From: a virus
DNA length: 26,491 nt
Virus record (IMG/VR): IMGVR_UViG_3300043331_001349
Span: 1-26,491 of that record
Reading direction: 5' to 3' (one strand)
Below the pieces are notes generated by a model that made no database searches, was not told where the DNA came from, and saw only the letters and a list, made by a program, of their open reading frames with translations. A program made the translations under genes and the position numbers. Of the stretch, positions 26,463 to 26,491 are shown piece after piece. Positions within the stretch are counted from its first letter, which is position 1; the number at the start of each line of letters is the position of its first letter.

Positions 26463-26491
26463 GCTGCTGTCCTCCGTTCCAGTTCGCCCAA
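26459..26491 (-). CDS. 3' end of a gene running in from the right edge
   Basis: The last 33 bases read LGELERRTAA then TGA, and this stop overlaps the next ATG (ATGA), as in other gene pairs here. Only ten codons are visible, so no product can be named. It is included because the overlap pattern argues that it is coding. Confidence 0.4.
   Translation of the reverse strand: MGELERRTAA

Overview
This window is a contiguous piece of a tailed double-stranded DNA bacteriophage or prophage (Caudoviricetes). Every gene I can support lies on the minus strand, so the genome reads from the right end of the window to the left. The capsid and packaging set (small and large terminase, portal, scaffold, HK97-type major capsid protein) is followed by a short head-to-tail adaptor and very large tail proteins. 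No tape measure, tube or sheath genes are visible before the left edge. This suggests a short-tailed, podovirus-like virion, which is an inference. The DNA is GC-rich, many genes start with GTG or TTG, several have purine-rich Shine-Dalgarno sites, and one good sigma70-like promoter is visible. A Gram-negative, GC-rich host is plausible, but nothing identifies it. No integrase, lysis gene, tRNA, DNA polymerase or host gene is seen.

Layout, in order of transcription. (1) 26491-23258: small regulatory and nucleic-acid genes: an excisionase-like helix-turn-helix protein, a winged-helix-like ORF overlapping a zinc-ribbon gene, an HNH endonuclease, an SF2 helicase, a Fis-type DNA-binding protein and several tiny proteins, one a 31-residue membrane peptide. 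(2) 23268-16336: replication and nucleotide metabolism: VRR-NUC nuclease, MazG-like pyrophosphohydrolase, HAD-like phosphatase, SNF2-like helicase, RNase T-like exonuclease, SLOG-domain protein, DNA methyltransferase and a DnaB/RepA-like replicative helicase. (3) 16335-15934: the only long gap. It holds ten copies of a 7-bp iteron (CACCGGA), a set of TGTTCAG boxes and a sigma70-like promoter. It is the best candidate for a replication origin and for the switch between early and late genes. (4) 15933-11118: packaging genes (HNH, small terminase, large terminase), with eight small accessory genes between the two terminase subunits. These include a DUF2829/Tad2-like candidate anti-Thoeris protein and a membrane-anchored HExxH metalloprotease. 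(5) 11121-1: portal, scaffold, capsid, decoration-like protein, adaptor, a LamG-like tail protein, a 1067-residue tail protein, and a virion protein cut by the window edge.

Almost all genes are joined by ATGA, GTGA or TGATG start-stop overlaps, so translation is probably coupled along long polycistronic messages. I used these overlaps to choose starts. The most interesting points are the Tad2-like gene in its accessory island, the iteron/operator region, a perfect terminator-like hairpin buried antisense in a head gene, and a 15-codon cistron bridging two genes.
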